Shown here: positions 28,324 to 37,938 of the stretch, one piece after another
Layout of the letters: each line of letters begins with the position of its first letter
Numbering within the stretch: position 1 is the first letter of the stretch
NCBI RefSeq assembly: GCF_020697055.1
Contig: NZ_JAJFBP010000013.1
Location: 62,001-126,000, forward strand
From: Panacagrimonas sp.
Lineage (GTDB): Bacteria; Pseudomonadota; Gammaproteobacteria; Nevskiales; Nevskiaceae
Direction: 5' to 3'
Length of the DNA: 64,000 nucleotides
Program-made: the position numbers and the translations under genes
Notes under the pieces: generated by a model
The model's database searches: none
What the model was told of the DNA's origin: nothing
The model's input: only the letters and a program-made list of their open reading frames with translations

Positions 28324-29712
28324 TCAGTACGCGTTGCGATCCCGGAAAATCATCATGATCGTCATGAACACGATGCGCAGGTCGAGCATCGGCGACCAGT
28401 TCTTGATGTACTCGAGGTCGTAGCGGATGCGTTCCTCCATCCGCTCGAGCTGCGCCGTCTCGCCGCGAAGGCCGTGCACCTGAGCCCACCCGGTGAGTCC
28501 CGGCTTGACCTTGTGCCGCACCATGTAGCGCTTCACCGCTTTGCGGTAGTACTCGTTGTGCGCGACGGTGTGCGGCCGCGGACCGACCACGCTCATCTCG
28601 CCCTTGAGCACGTTGACGAACTGCGGCAGCTCGTCGATCGACGTGCGACGGATGAACCGGCCGATCGGCGTCACGCGCGGATCGTCGCGCGAAGCCTGCT
28701 GCACATCGGAGTTCGGGTTGATCGCACCGGTGTGCATCGAGCGGAACTTGTAGACCCAGAAGCGCTGGCCGTTCAGACCGTAGCGCTTCTGCTTGAAGAT
28801 GATCGGACCGGGCGACGTCAGCTTGATGATGAGCGCGATGGTGATCAGCAACGGCGAGAGCACCACCAGCACGCCGAGCGCGAAGGCGAAATCGAACAGC
28901 TGCTTGAGCATGCCGTCGGCGCCGTAGAACGGCGTCTCCGCCACTTCCAGGACCGTCACGCCCTCGACCTCGCGCACCTGCGCTTCGAACAGGTTGATGA
29001 TCAGGAAGTCCGGCACGTAGTAGACCGAGGCGGTCGTGTCGCCCAGGTCATCCAGCAGGTTCAGCGCGCGCCGCCCGCCGTCGTCGGGCAGCACGATGAA
29101 CACCACGTCGATGTCGTGGTCGCGCACGTACTGCGCGACGCTGCGCGCCTTGCCCAGGTAGGGCATGCCTTCGAGCGGACCGCCGGTGCGGTCCATGTCG
29201 CGATCCTCGAAAAAGCCCACGAGCTCGTACGACTGCGACTTGCGCAGGTTCCTCGCAAGGCCCCGGGCGGACTCGTTGACGAACACGACCACGCAGGTGC
29301 GGCGCCGCACCAGCTGCGGCAGCAGGGTCCTGGCGACGCCGACCGACAGCTTGTGCAGCGCCAGCAGCGCGAAAGGCGTGGCCACGAACCAGCCCAGCAG
29401 CACCTTGCGCGAGAAGTACGCCGAATACTTGGTCGCGTAACCGAGCATCAGCAGCCCGCCGACCAGGCCGACCCACGTCCAGTACATCCGCGTGCCGACC
29501 GACCCCTGGCGACCGGGCATCCAGGGCGTGAGCAGGTCGTAGCGGCGCAACGTCAGGAACCCGAAGGTGCCCATCAGGATCGCCATCACCTGGTAGGGCA
29601 GCGTGAACGCCTGGCCCAGGATCATGGAGATCACGTACACGGTGCCGACGATGGTCAGCGCATACAGCGTTCCCTGGACCGTGTGCGCCTGCGCCTGGTT
29701 GGACTGCCTCAC
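28324..29712 (-). CDS. Undecaprenyl-phosphate sugar phosphotransferase (WcaJ/EpsB-type)
   Basis: Priming enzyme that transfers glucose-1-phosphate or a similar sugar phosphate to undecaprenyl phosphate, starting exopolysaccharide repeat assembly. It has 462 residues. An N-terminal block of four transmembrane helices is followed by a soluble CoA-binding-like domain and a fifth helix (LGVLVVLSPLLITIALII). The C-terminal bacterial sugar transferase domain has VYKFRSM, IDELPQFVNVLKGEMSVVGPRP and the closing RIVFMTIMMIF. The start is GTG at 29712, chosen for GAGG eight bases upstream; a longer frame upstream is not family-like. Confidence 0.9.
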   Translation of the reverse strand: MRQSNQAQAHTVQGTLYALTIVGTVYVISMILGQAFTLPYQVMAILMGTFGFLTLRRYDLLTPWMPGRQGSVGTRMYWTWVGLVGGLLMLGYATKYSAYFSRKVLLGWFVATPFALLALHKLSVGVARTLLPQLVRRRTCVVVFVNESARGLARNLRKSQSYELVGFFEDRDMDRTGGPLEGMPYLGKARSVAQYVRDHDIDVVFIVLPDDGGRRALNLLDDLGDTTASVYYVPDFLIINLFEAQVREVEGVTVLEVAETPFYGADGMLKQLFDFAFALGVLVVLSPLLITIALIIKLTSPGPIIFKQKRYGLNGQRFWVYKFRSMHTGAINPNSDVQQASRDDPRVTPIGRFIRRTSIDELPQFVNVLKGEMSVVGPRPHTVAHNEYYRKAVKRYMVRHKVKPGLTGWAQVHGLRGETAQLERMEERIRYDLEYIKNWSPMLDLRIVFMTIMMIFRDRNAY

Positions 29713-29994
29713 CGCGCAGCCCTCGACGGTTCCGGACTCGGGAACGCGCACGCAACGGCGGTGACGGCCGGGCGCCCGCGAACGCGGCAGGACGTGAGCT
29801 TGATGTCCAGAATCCTTTTTCTCGTTGGTCGCGACGACCCGGTGTTCGGCTCGCCTGTGGCGTCTTCGGCAGGGCCTGCCCTTTCGATCCATCCGCCGGA
29901 ACCGATGCCGGCAAATGCGTTGCAATGCACGAAGCGCCGCTACTTTAGCACCGGCTTTCCAATCTCCGGCACGCCGGATTTCGTTCAGTAACAG

Positions 29995-31881
29995 TTAACG
30001 CCGGGACGATCTACGCGACTCGAGCAGTTCCCAGCGCGTGTACGCCGCGCCCAGGCGCTCCGCGAGTTCCGACAGCCGAGCCTGCGCCTCGAGGGCGCGA
30101 TCGCGATCGCGTTCGTACAGCGAGCCGATCGAGTCGGCCAGTGCGGATTGCTCGGCTTCGAGCTTCTCGATGCGGCCCGGCAGCTCGTCGAGTTCGCGCC
30201 GCTCCTTCGACGACAGGGCCGCCTCCGCCGCGGGCGCGCGCTCCGGCACGCCGCTGCGCGGCGCTGCCGCGGTGGGCGCCGGACGCGCGGCAGCGACCGG
30301 CGCCGGACGCTGCCGCGCCATGTCGGCGTAGCCGCCGACGTACTCGTCGATCCGGCCATCGCCTTCGAACACCAGCGTGCGGGTGACCACGGCATCGAGG
30401 AACGCACGGTCGTGCGAAACCAGCAGCACGGTGCCCGCGTAGTCCAGCAGCAGTTCCTCGAGCAGCTCCAGCGTCTCGAGGTCCAGGTCGTTGGTGGGCT
30501 CGTCCAGCACCATCAGGTTCGACGGTTTGGCGAACAGGCGCGCCAGCAGCAGGCGGTTGCGCTCGCCGCCGGAGAGCGATCGCACCGGGCTGCGTGCGCG
30601 ATCGGGGGTGAACAGGAAATCCTGCAGATAGCCCATCACGTGCTTGCGCTGGCCGGCGACCTCGACGAAGTCCCTGCCCTGCCCCAGCGCCTCGAACACC
30701 GGCGCGTTCTCGTCCAGTCCGAAGCGCAGCTGGTCGAAATACGCGACCTGCAGCCCCGTTCCGAGGCGCACCTCGCCCGACTGCGGCTGCAGCTCGCCGA
30801 GCAGCAGTCGGATCAGCGTGGTCTTGCCGACCCCGTTTCGACCGACTAGGCCGACGCGATCGCCGCGCAGGATCGTCGTGGAGAGTCGCCGCACCAGCGT
30901 GCGATCGCCGATGGCGTAGCTGATCGCCTTGGCCTCGCACACGCGCTTGCCCGAGGACTCGGCTTCCGCGATCTCCATGCTGGCGCGGCCCGGCGCGTTG
31001 CGCCGTGCGCTGAACTGGTCACGCATCTCGAGCAGGCGCTTGACCCGCCCCATGTTGCGCGTGCGCCTGGCCTCGATGCCCTGGCGGATCCACGCCTCCT
31101 CCTGTGCCAGGCGCTTGTCGAAGAGATTGCGTTCCTGCGCCTCGGCGTGCGCGCGCTCCTGCTTGCGGCGCAGGAAGTTCGCGTAATCGCCGGGCCAGTC
31201 GGTGAGGGATCCGCGATCGAGTTCGACGATGCGCGTCGCGAGGTTCTGCAGGAACGCGCGATCGTGCGTGACGAACAGCACCGCGCCCGAGAATCCGCGC
31301 AGGAAATTCTCCAGCCAGGCGATGGCGTCGATGTCGAGATGGTTGGTCGGCTCGTCGAGCAGCAACAGGTCGGGCTCGCGCACCAGCGCGCGCGCCAGCA
31401 GGACGCGGCGCTTGAGGCCGCCCGACAGGCGTTCGTAGTGCGCGGCCGGATCGGCCTCGACGCGCGAGATCGCCTCGCGCACGCGCGCATCCAGCGTCCA
31501 GCCGCCGAGCGCCTCGATGCGCGACTGCAGTCGCCCCAGCTCGTCGAGCCGCTCGGGATGCTCGAGCACCGCGTGCTCGTAGCGCGCCAGCACCTCGCCC
31601 ACCTCGCCCAGACCGGCGGCGACGATGTCGAACACCGTGCCTTCGAGATCGGCCGGGACGTCCTGCACCAGCCGCGCCACGCGCAGGCTCTGCGCGCGCA
31701 CGATCTCGCCCGAATCCACCGCGGTCTCGCCGTCGATCACGCGCAGCAGCGTCGACTTGCCCATGCCGTTGCGGCCGAGCACGGCGATGCGCTCGCCGCG
31801 CTCGACGACCAGGTTCACGTCCTCGAGCAGGACGGTTGCGCCCAGGTGCAGGTCCAGGGCGCGAAGGGTCAGCAGTGCCAT
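29995..31881 (-). CDS. uup: ABC-F ATPase, Uup-like
   Basis: Soluble ABC-F protein of 628 residues with two ATPase domains. The first has Walker A GRNGMGKST near 36 and LSGGLKRRVLLARAL; the second has GRNGVGKTT near 350 and LSGGERNRLLLARLF. The linker region lies between. The C-terminal ~90 residues form an Arg/Glu-rich coiled coil like the Uup DNA-binding tail. Uup acts on branched DNA or ribosomes in other species. It starts two bases after the osmC stop, so it is the last gene of the amgK-murU-osmC-uup run. Confidence 0.9.
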   Translation of the reverse strand: MALLTLRALDLHLGATVLLEDVNLVVERGERIAVLGRNGMGKSTLLRVIDGETAVDSGEIVRAQSLRVARLVQDVPADLEGTVFDIVAAGLGEVGEVLARYEHAVLEHPERLDELGRLQSRIEALGGWTLDARVREAISRVEADPAAHYERLSGGLKRRVLLARALVREPDLLLLDEPTNHLDIDAIAWLENFLRGFSGAVLFVTHDRAFLQNLATRIVELDRGSLTDWPGDYANFLRRKQERAHAEAQERNLFDKRLAQEEAWIRQGIEARRTRNMGRVKRLLEMRDQFSARRNAPGRASMEIAEAESSGKRVCEAKAISYAIGDRTLVRRLSTTILRGDRVGLVGRNGVGKTTLIRLLLGELQPQSGEVRLGTGLQVAYFDQLRFGLDENAPVFEALGQGRDFVEVAGQRKHVMGYLQDFLFTPDRARSPVRSLSGGERNRLLLARLFAKPSNLMVLDEPTNDLDLETLELLEELLLDYAGTVLLVSHDRAFLDAVVTRTLVFEGDGRIDEYVGGYADMARQRPAPVAAARPAPTAAAPRSGVPERAPAAEAALSSKERRELDELPGRIEKLEAEQSALADSIGSLYERDRDRALEAQARLSELAERLGAAYTRWELLESRRSSRR

Positions 31882-31883
31882 CT

Positions 31884-32270
31884 TTAGCTGACGAGCTCCG
31901 TGCTGATCTCGAAGCGCCCATTGAGCGCCTTGTGGATCGGACACTTGTTGGCGATGCCCAGCAGGTACTCGCGCTGCGCGGCGTCCAGCGCACCGACGAG
32001 TTCGACGCGGCGGTGCAGCTTGTACAGGCCGTTGGCCTCTTCGCGGGTGATCTCCACGCGCACGTCCTGCAGCGGCATCTGCTTGCGCTGCGCGACCATC
32101 GTCACCGTGATCGCGGTGCAGGCGCCGAGCGCGGCGTCGAGCAGATCGTGCGGTTCGGGACCCGCGTCCTGGCCTCCGTGATCCACCGGCACGTCCGAGA
32201 TCAGCGAATTGGCGCGGACCTCGACCACTTGCTTGAAGCGCCCGTCGGACGCCTTGTGCACCTTGATCAT
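31884..32270 (-). CDS. OsmC-family peroxiredoxin-like protein (YhfA type)
   Basis: A 128-residue OsmC/Ohr superfamily protein. It carries the central helix [17 protein letters not shown] with the redox Cys, and the second Cys in NKCPIHKAL, the usual pair for this fold. It may reduce organic hydroperoxides, although the YhfA group is less studied. Its ATG overlaps the murU stop (ATGA), and its own stop is two bases before uup. Confidence 0.88.
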   Translation of the reverse strand: MIKVHKASDGRFKQVVEVRANSLISDVPVDHGGQDAGPEPHDLLDAALGACTAITVTMVAQRKQMPLQDVRVEITREEANGLYKLHRRVELVGALDAAQREYLLGIANKCPIHKALNGRFEISTELVS

Positions 32271-32956
32271 TTCGTGTCGCTCCTCAAAAGGGTGGATTGG
32301 AGCGCGGCCAGGCGCTCGGGCGTGCCGACGTCCGACCATAGACCGTCGTGGCGCTCACCCGACAACTCGTCGCACGCGGCGGCCTGTCGCAGCAGCGGGG
32401 CCAGCGCAAAGCGCCCGTCCTCGCAGTTGATGAACAGCTCGGGACGCAGGATCGCGATGCCGCTGTAGGTCAGCCGGATCGCGCCGTCGTTGCGAGCACG
32501 TCCGTTTTCCAGCCCGAAATCGCCGTCGGGCCGATGCGCCGGATTGGGCACCAGCACCAGGTGCGCCAGATCGTGCGTTCCGAAGGCGCGTGCGCGCGCG
32601 ACCAGTGGCGCGAAATCGTAGTCGGCGTACACGTCGGAATTGACGAGCAGGAACGGTGCATCGCCCAGCAGGTCCAGCGCGCGGAACACGCCGCCGCCGG
32701 TCTCGAGCGGTGGATCGCCTTCGTCCGAATACCGGATGCGCACGCCGTGCGTCACGCCATCGCCCAGGTGTTCGCGGATCTGCGCGCCGCGGTAGCCCAG
32801 GTTGATCACCAGGTCCTGCACGCCCGCGCGCGCAAGCCGCGCGATCGCATGTTCGATCAGCGTGACGCCGGCCACCGCGAGCAGCGGCTTGGGGACGTGG
32901 TCGGTCAGCGGACGCATGCGTTCGCCCCGCCCGGCCGCCAGGATCATCGCGCGCAT
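32267..32956 (-). CDS. murU: N-acetylmuramate-1-phosphate uridylyltransferase
   Basis: Nucleotidyltransferase of the MurU/RfbA-like family that makes UDP-MurNAc from MurNAc-1-phosphate during peptidoglycan recycling. It has 229 residues with [20 protein letters not shown] at the N-terminus and [14 protein letters not shown] near residue 105. It ends [13 protein letters not shown]. The ATG overlaps the amgK stop in TGATG. The amgK-murU pair, adjacent to lptD, is the same arrangement as in Pseudomonas. Confidence 0.9.
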   Translation of the reverse strand: MRAMILAAGRGERMRPLTDHVPKPLLAVAGVTLIEHAIARLARAGVQDLVINLGYRGAQIREHLGDGVTHGVRIRYSDEGDPPLETGGGVFRALDLLGDAPFLLVNSDVYADYDFAPLVARARAFGTHDLAHLVLVPNPAHRPDGDFGLENGRARNDGAIRLTYSGIAILRPELFINCEDGRFALAPLLRQAAACDELSGERHDGLWSDVGTPERLAALQSTLLRSDTK

Positions 32957-33945
32957 CACTTGAGCCCGAGCTCGTCGAACAGGCGCTGCAGCGGCGCCAG
33001 ATCGGCGTAGCGCTGCGCCACGTCGCGCACGTAGTGCACGAAACGCGGTGCGTCCTCCAGGTAGTGCGGCTTGCCGTCGCGATGGCGGATGCGCGCGAAG
33101 ATTCCCAGCACCTTGAGGTGACGCTGCAGGCCCATCAGGTCGAACGCGCGCACGAAGTCCGGTGGCTGCGCGATGCCGGCTTCGGCGGCCAGAAGTCGAT
33201 AGCGCGCCACCCATTGCTCGATGCGCTCCTGCGGCCACGACAGGAACGCGTCCTTGAACAGGCACACCACGTCGTAGGTGACCGGCCCGTGCACGGCATC
33301 CTGGAAATCGAGCACGCCCGGGTTGGGATCCGAGTGCATCAGGTTGCGCGGCATGAAATCGCGATGCACGAACACGCGCGGCTGCGCCAGCGCCGATCCG
33401 ATCAGCAGCTCGCACACGCCGTCCCAGGCCGCCTGTTGCGCCGGGTCGAGCGTTCGGCCCAGGTGACGGGCCACGAACCAGTCCGGGAACAGCGCGAGCT
33501 CGCGGGCGAGCAGCGCGTGATCGTATGGCGGCAGCGTGTCGGCCTTGGCGTCGCGCTGCATCCGCACCAGCGCGCGCAGCGCGTCGTCGAACAACGCATC
33601 GGCGTTGTGCTCGTCGATCACGTTCAGATAGGTGCTGCGGCCGAGGTCGCCGAGCAGCAGGAACCCGTTCCGGCGGTCCTGGTGGAGCACGCGCGGCACG
33701 TGCAGGCCCGCATCGCCGAGCAGCGCGGCGATGCGCACGAACGGGGTGCAGTCCTCGCGCTCGGGCGGCGCGTCCATCACCACCCAGCTGCCAGCGCCGT
33801 CCTCGGTGCTCACGCGGAAGTAGCGTCGAAAGCTGGCGTCGGCCGAAGCCGGCTCGAAGGTCGCGTGCGTCAGCCCCAGGCACGACAGCGCCCACTCTCG
33901 GGCGGCGGCGGCGCGCGTGTCCGCGCCATCGAGAAGGATGCTCAA
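32956..33945 (-). CDS. amgK: N-acetylmuramate/N-acetylglucosamine kinase
   Basis: Sugar kinase of the aminoglycoside phosphotransferase fold that phosphorylates recycled MurNAc at C1. It has 329 residues, with the catalytic loop [14 protein letters not shown] (Asp/Asn) and the metal-binding [15 protein letters not shown]. The best start is TTG at 33945 ([14 protein letters not shown]); no in-frame ATG exists before the conserved region. It heads an operon with murU, osmC and uup, and diverges from lptD across 135 bp. Confidence 0.88.
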   Translation of the reverse strand: MSILLDGADTRAAAAREWALSCLGLTHATFEPASADASFRRYFRVSTEDGAGSWVVMDAPPEREDCTPFVRIAALLGDAGLHVPRVLHQDRRNGFLLLGDLGRSTYLNVIDEHNADALFDDALRALVRMQRDAKADTLPPYDHALLARELALFPDWFVARHLGRTLDPAQQAAWDGVCELLIGSALAQPRVFVHRDFMPRNLMHSDPNPGVLDFQDAVHGPVTYDVVCLFKDAFLSWPQERIEQWVARYRLLAAEAGIAQPPDFVRAFDLMGLQRHLKVLGIFARIRHRDGKPHYLEDAPRFVHYVRDVAQRYADLAPLQRLFDELGLK

Positions 33946-34080
33946 GGTCGACGATCCGAAGTCATCGAGGCAGGTTAGCGATTGCGCCTCGCGCGGGCAA
34001 AAAAGATACTGCCGCGATTGCGGGCCCGGTCGCGGCGCGCCGCAGTACCCCAACAGCAAGAAACTCACCCACGTCCGACC

Positions 34081-36309
34081 GTGCCGTCCGGATTCCCTCG
34101 ACTCGTCCTCCTGGCCGGCGCGGCCTGTCTGCACGGCGCATTCGTCCATGCCGCCGAAGAGACGCCGAACGTCATCGGCGAGGTGCAGCCCAAGCCGGCC
34201 GTAGAGATCGGCTGCGAGCAGCTGCAGTTCGCCTACGACGCGCCGCAGATCGAATTCGATGAGCGTCTGATCATGAACGCGGACCAGGCGCTGCTGGCAA
34301 AAGGCGGGCTGTCCAATCTCGCCGGCGCGGTGACGATCCGGCAGGGCGACAAGGTGTTCTCGGCCGAGCAGGTCGACTTCGACGAGGCCACGCGCCAGGT
34401 CACGGTCAAGAGCGAGTCGCTGTTCCGCAACAAGGACGTGATCATCCGCTCGCGCGAGGCGCAATTCGACCTCAACGGCGAGACCGGCGCGTTCGTCGGC
34501 ACCGAGTTCACGCTGCCCGGACGCGCGGCGCGCGGCGAGGCCGAGCGTATCGAGATCGACAGCAAGGGTCGGGCGCGTCTGTTCGACGCCTCGTACACGA
34601 CCTGCGGACCCACGTCGGACGCGTGGTACCTGGATTCCTCCGACATCCGCCTGGATCACAAGGAAGGTCTGGGCACGGCGCGCCACACGCGGCTGCGGCT
34701 GATGAACGTGCCGGTGATCTACCTGCCGTACTTCCAGTTTCCGATCGACGATCGCCGGCGCACCGGCCTGCTCTACCCCACCATCGGCACGTTCAGCGGC
34801 GCGGGCGTGGACATGCGCTGGCCGGTCTACATCAACCTGGCGCCCAACTACGACGCCACCGTGACGCCACGCTACATGGCCGAGCGCGGACTGCAGTCCG
34901 GCGTCGACTTTCGCTACCTGCTGGAAAAGGGCGAAGGCTCGATGCGCTACGAGTACCTGGACGATCGCAAGTACGGCCAGGACCGCAGCCTGTTCAAGCT
35001 CGATCATCACAGCCTGATCAACAGCCGCCTGGCGCTCCAGGCCAAGTACGCCGAGAGCAGCGACCGCGAGTATTTCGAGGACCTGGGCGGAACGCTGTCG
35101 AGCTCCTCGATCACCCACCTCGAGCAGACCGCGAAGCTGACCTACCAGGCGCCGGCCTCGTACACGATCACCGCGCTGGTGCAGAACTTCCAGCCGATCG
35201 CGACGACGCTCACCGACATCGACGATCCGTACAAGCGCCTGCCGCAGATCCGGTTCCGCTCGCGCACGCCGCGCTTCTTCGACACGCGCGCCGGCATCGA
35301 GTCGGAATACGTCAATTTCGCGCGCGACGACTCGGTCGAAGGCAGCCGTCTGGTGCTGGCGCCGTACCTGCAGTTCGAACGCCAGTCCGCCGCCTGGTAC
35401 GTCACCGGTCAGGCGGACCTGTCGCACACGCGCTACGAGCTGACCGAAACCGAGGCCGGGCAACCGCAGTCGCCCGATCGCACCCTGCCGGTGGTCAGCG
35501 CCGAGACCGGCCTGCGCTTCGAACGCATCACCGAACAGGGCCGGCTGCAGACGCTCACGCCGCGCGCCTTTGCGCTGTACGTGCCCTACGAGAACCAGGA
35601 CGACCTGCCGATCTTCGATACCGGCGAGCCGGACTTCGACTTCGTGCAGCTGCTGGCGCGCAACCGTTTCTCCGGCGACGACCGCCTGGCCGATGCGCGT
35701 CACATCGCCGGCGCGGCGACGCTGCGCGAGCTCGACCCGGACACCGGCGAGGCGCTGTGGAGCGCCTCGATCGGCCAGCTCTACCGCTTCGAGGCGCCGC
35801 GCGTGGCGCTGCCCGACGTGCCGCCGCCGGAACGCGGCGCCACCGAGTTCATCGGACAGTTCGACTACCGCCTCAGCCGCTCGTGGCGCGCGGTGGTGGC
35901 GGCGCAGTGGGCGCCCGAGGACAGCGAGTTCGAACGAACGCAGGTGGGCTTCCGCTACCGCAACCCGGATCGGCGCCACCAGTTCGACATCGCGTACCGC
36001 TATCGCCGCGACATCCTCGAGCAGGCCGACATGAGCTTCCTGACGCCGATCGGGGGCGGCTGGAAATTCGCGGCCCGCACGCGTTATTCGCTGAAGGACA
36101 GCGAGTCGCGCGAGAACTTCGCGGGCATCGAGTACGGCACCTGCTGCTGGGCCGTGCGGGTGTCCTGGCGCCGCTTCATCGCCGACGCCAGCGGCGACTT
36201 CGACAGCGGCGTCTACCTCCAGCTGCAGCTGAAGGGATTGGGCAGTCTCGGCGCCGGCGGCGACACGCTGCTGCCGGATTCGGAGATCGATGGCGAACGG
36301 CCGCGCTAG
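34081..36309 (+). CDS. lptD: LPS-assembly protein LptD
   Basis: Outer-membrane barrel that inserts lipopolysaccharide together with LptE. It has 742 residues, with a GTG start at 34081 giving a signal peptide (MPSGFPRLVLLAGAACLHGA). The N-terminal jellyroll region has Cys in EIGCEQLQF and TTCGPTSDAWYLD, and the late Cys pair is YGTCCWAVRVSW. These supply the two inter-domain disulfides known from E. coli. Barrel strands fill residues ~200-720. The order lptD-surA-pdxA-rsmA is conserved in gammaproteobacteria. Confidence 0.95.
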   Translation: MPSGFPRLVLLAGAACLHGAFVHAAEETPNVIGEVQPKPAVEIGCEQLQFAYDAPQIEFDERLIMNADQALLAKGGLSNLAGAVTIRQGDKVFSAEQVDFDEATRQVTVKSESLFRNKDVIIRSREAQFDLNGETGAFVGTEFTLPGRAARGEAERIEIDSKGRARLFDASYTTCGPTSDAWYLDSSDIRLDHKEGLGTARHTRLRLMNVPVIYLPYFQFPIDDRRRTGLLYPTIGTFSGAGVDMRWPVYINLAPNYDATVTPRYMAERGLQSGVDFRYLLEKGEGSMRYEYLDDRKYGQDRSLFKLDHHSLINSRLALQAKYAESSDREYFEDLGGTLSSSSITHLEQTAKLTYQAPASYTITALVQNFQPIATTLTDIDDPYKRLPQIRFRSRTPRFFDTRAGIESEYVNFARDDSVEGSRLVLAPYLQFERQSAAWYVTGQADLSHTRYELTETEAGQPQSPDRTLPVVSAETGLRFERITEQGRLQTLTPRAFALYVPYENQDDLPIFDTGEPDFDFVQLLARNRFSGDDRLADARHIAGAATLRELDPDTGEALWSASIGQLYRFEAPRVALPDVPPPERGATEFIGQFDYRLSRSWRAVVAAQWAPEDSEFERTQVGFRYRNPDRRHQFDIAYRYRRDILEQADMSFLTPIGGGWKFAARTRYSLKDSESRENFAGIEYGTCCWAVRVSWRRFIADASGDFDSGVYLQLQLKGLGSLGAGGDTLLPDSEIDGERPR

Positions 36310-36399
36310 CGTCTGAACCCGCCGCTTCGACCGCGGTCCGAGGGGGACCGCGTGCTACCCTTCGCCCCTTCGGAACCCCGCCCCTCGTCCCCCTTGCCC

Positions 36400-37737
36400 A
36401 TGCCGTCCCGTATGCGCCGACCGGCCTTGCCCCGCCTCGCCCTGCTGATCGCCCCGTTGATGCTGTTGACGCTCGCCGTCCCGGCGCGGGCCGAGGTCCT
36501 CGACCGCATCGTCGCGGTCGTCAACGACGGTGTGGTGCTGCAGAGCGACATCGATCGCGAGATCCAGTACGCCCTGATGCAGATGCGGGCCCGCGAGATC
36601 AATCCGCCTTCGGAGAACGTGCTGCGCACGCAGGTGCTGGAGAAGGTGATCCTGACCCGCGTGCAGACGCAGCGCGCCGGACAGGCCGGCATCCGCGTGG
36701 ACGATCGCGAGCTCAACGAGGTGCTGGGCAACATCGCCAAGCAGAACAACATGACGCTGGCCCAGTTCGCCGAACAGCTGCGCTCCGACGGCGCCGACTA
36801 CCTGGCCATCCGCGAACAGATCCGCGACGAGGTGCTGATCACGCGCCTGCGCCAGCGCGAGGTCGACAACCGCGTCACCGTCACCGACCAGGACATCGAC
36901 CTGTTCCTGGCCAATCAGCCCGAGACGGACGACACCGAGTACCGCCTGTCGCACATCCTGGTGGCGATCCCGGACGGCGCCTCGCCCGAGCAGCGCACCG
37001 ATGCGCGCGCCAAGGCCGACGGACTGCTGGAGAAGATCCGGAAGGGCGAGGACTTCGCGGCCCTGGCCGTGTCGAACTCCGATGGCCAGCAGGCCCTGCA
37101 GGGCGGCGACCTGGACTGGCGCAAGGCCGACGCGCTGCCACTGATCTTCCTGCAGGCCGCGCGGCGACTGAAGCCCGGCGAGACCAGCCCGGTGATGGAG
37201 ACCGCGGGCGGCTATCACATCATCCGGCTCGCCGACACGCGCAGCCAGGCGCAGAAGAAAACCGTCGATGAGACCCGCTCGCGCCACATCCTGATCCAGG
37301 CCAACACGCTGCGGAACGAGGACCAGGCACGGCTGCAGGCGCGCGACATCCACGATCGCCTGGTCCGGGGCGAGGACTTCGCCAAGCTCGCGCTCGAGTT
37401 CTCGGACGATCCGGGCTCCAAGGGCGGCGGCGGCGAGATGGGCTGGCAGCCGCCGGGCGTGTTCGTGAAGGAATTCCAGGAGCAGCTCGACGCGCTCAAG
37501 CCCAACGAGATCAGCCCGCCGTTCCGCACGCAGTTCGGCTGGCACGTGGCGCAGGTGCTCGAGCGCCGCACGCGCGACATCACCGACGAATCACGCCGTG
37601 CCCGCGCGCGCGGCGCGATCCAGAACCGCAAGGCCTCCGAGGAATACGAGACCTGGCTGCGCCGCCTGCGCGGCGAGGCCTACGTCGAATATCGCGGGCC
37701 GGACGGCAAGATCCAGAAGACCAACGAGCCGACATAG
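36400..37737 (+). CDS. surA: Periplasmic chaperone SurA
   Basis: Periplasmic peptidyl-prolyl isomerase and chaperone for outer-membrane proteins. It has 445 residues from ATG 36400; a GTG at 36352 and an ATG at 36412 are alternatives. The signal peptide is followed by EVLDRIVAVVNDGVVLQSDI, typical of SurA, and then two parvulin domains (YRLSHILVAIP near 180, RSRHILIQANTL near 290). The last codons read IQKTNEPT. Its stop TAG is made of the TA target duplication plus the first G of the inserted element, so the true ancestral C-terminus may have been altered. Confidence 0.93.
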   Translation: MPSRMRRPALPRLALLIAPLMLLTLAVPARAEVLDRIVAVVNDGVVLQSDIDREIQYALMQMRAREINPPSENVLRTQVLEKVILTRVQTQRAGQAGIRVDDRELNEVLGNIAKQNNMTLAQFAEQLRSDGADYLAIREQIRDEVLITRLRQREVDNRVTVTDQDIDLFLANQPETDDTEYRLSHILVAIPDGASPEQRTDARAKADGLLEKIRKGEDFAALAVSNSDGQQALQGGDLDWRKADALPLIFLQAARRLKPGETSPVMETAGGYHIIRLADTRSQAQKKTVDETRSRHILIQANTLRNEDQARLQARDIHDRLVRGEDFAKLALEFSDDPGSKGGGGEMGWQPPGVFVKEFQEQLDALKPNEISPPFRTQFGWHVAQVLERRTRDITDESRRARARGAIQNRKASEEYETWLRRLRGEAYVEYRGPDGKIQKTNEPT

Positions 37738-37921
37738 GGCCTGTTTACGCTATTTCGATCGCTGCGGCGGAGGTCGTTTCCCCGCAGCGCAAGGAACGAG
37801 CGACGAGGTGTATTGGATATACATGAGGAGCGAGAGACGCCGCGATGCGGGCAAACGGCCCCGCCCCTTTGGGGTGCCCCCGGGGGCCCCGCAGCGACCG
37901 AAATAGCGTAAACAGGCCCTA
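37735..37921. mobile_element. MITE-like element (183 bp) with TA target-site duplication
   Basis: Inverted arms of 33 bp (37735-37767 and 37889-37921) match at all but one position and begin TAGGGCCTGTTTACGC. The core is flanked by TA on each side, as expected for Tc1/mariner-IS630-type insertion. No transposase is encoded. The interior is GC-rich with its own small palindromes. It occupies the surA-pdxA junction: the left TA plus G forms the surA stop codon, and pdxA starts 18 bp past the right end. Confidence 0.85.
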
Positions 37922-37938
37922 TAAAGCGTCGTCCTGAT

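Noticed and set aside
26605..29991. 1128-codon forward frame
   Set aside because: Runs across folD and antisense to the barrel and transferase genes; composition typical of a shadow frame.
37598..37906. Forward frame running from surA into the MITE
   Set aside because: It is out of frame with surA and ends in the element; open only because of base composition.
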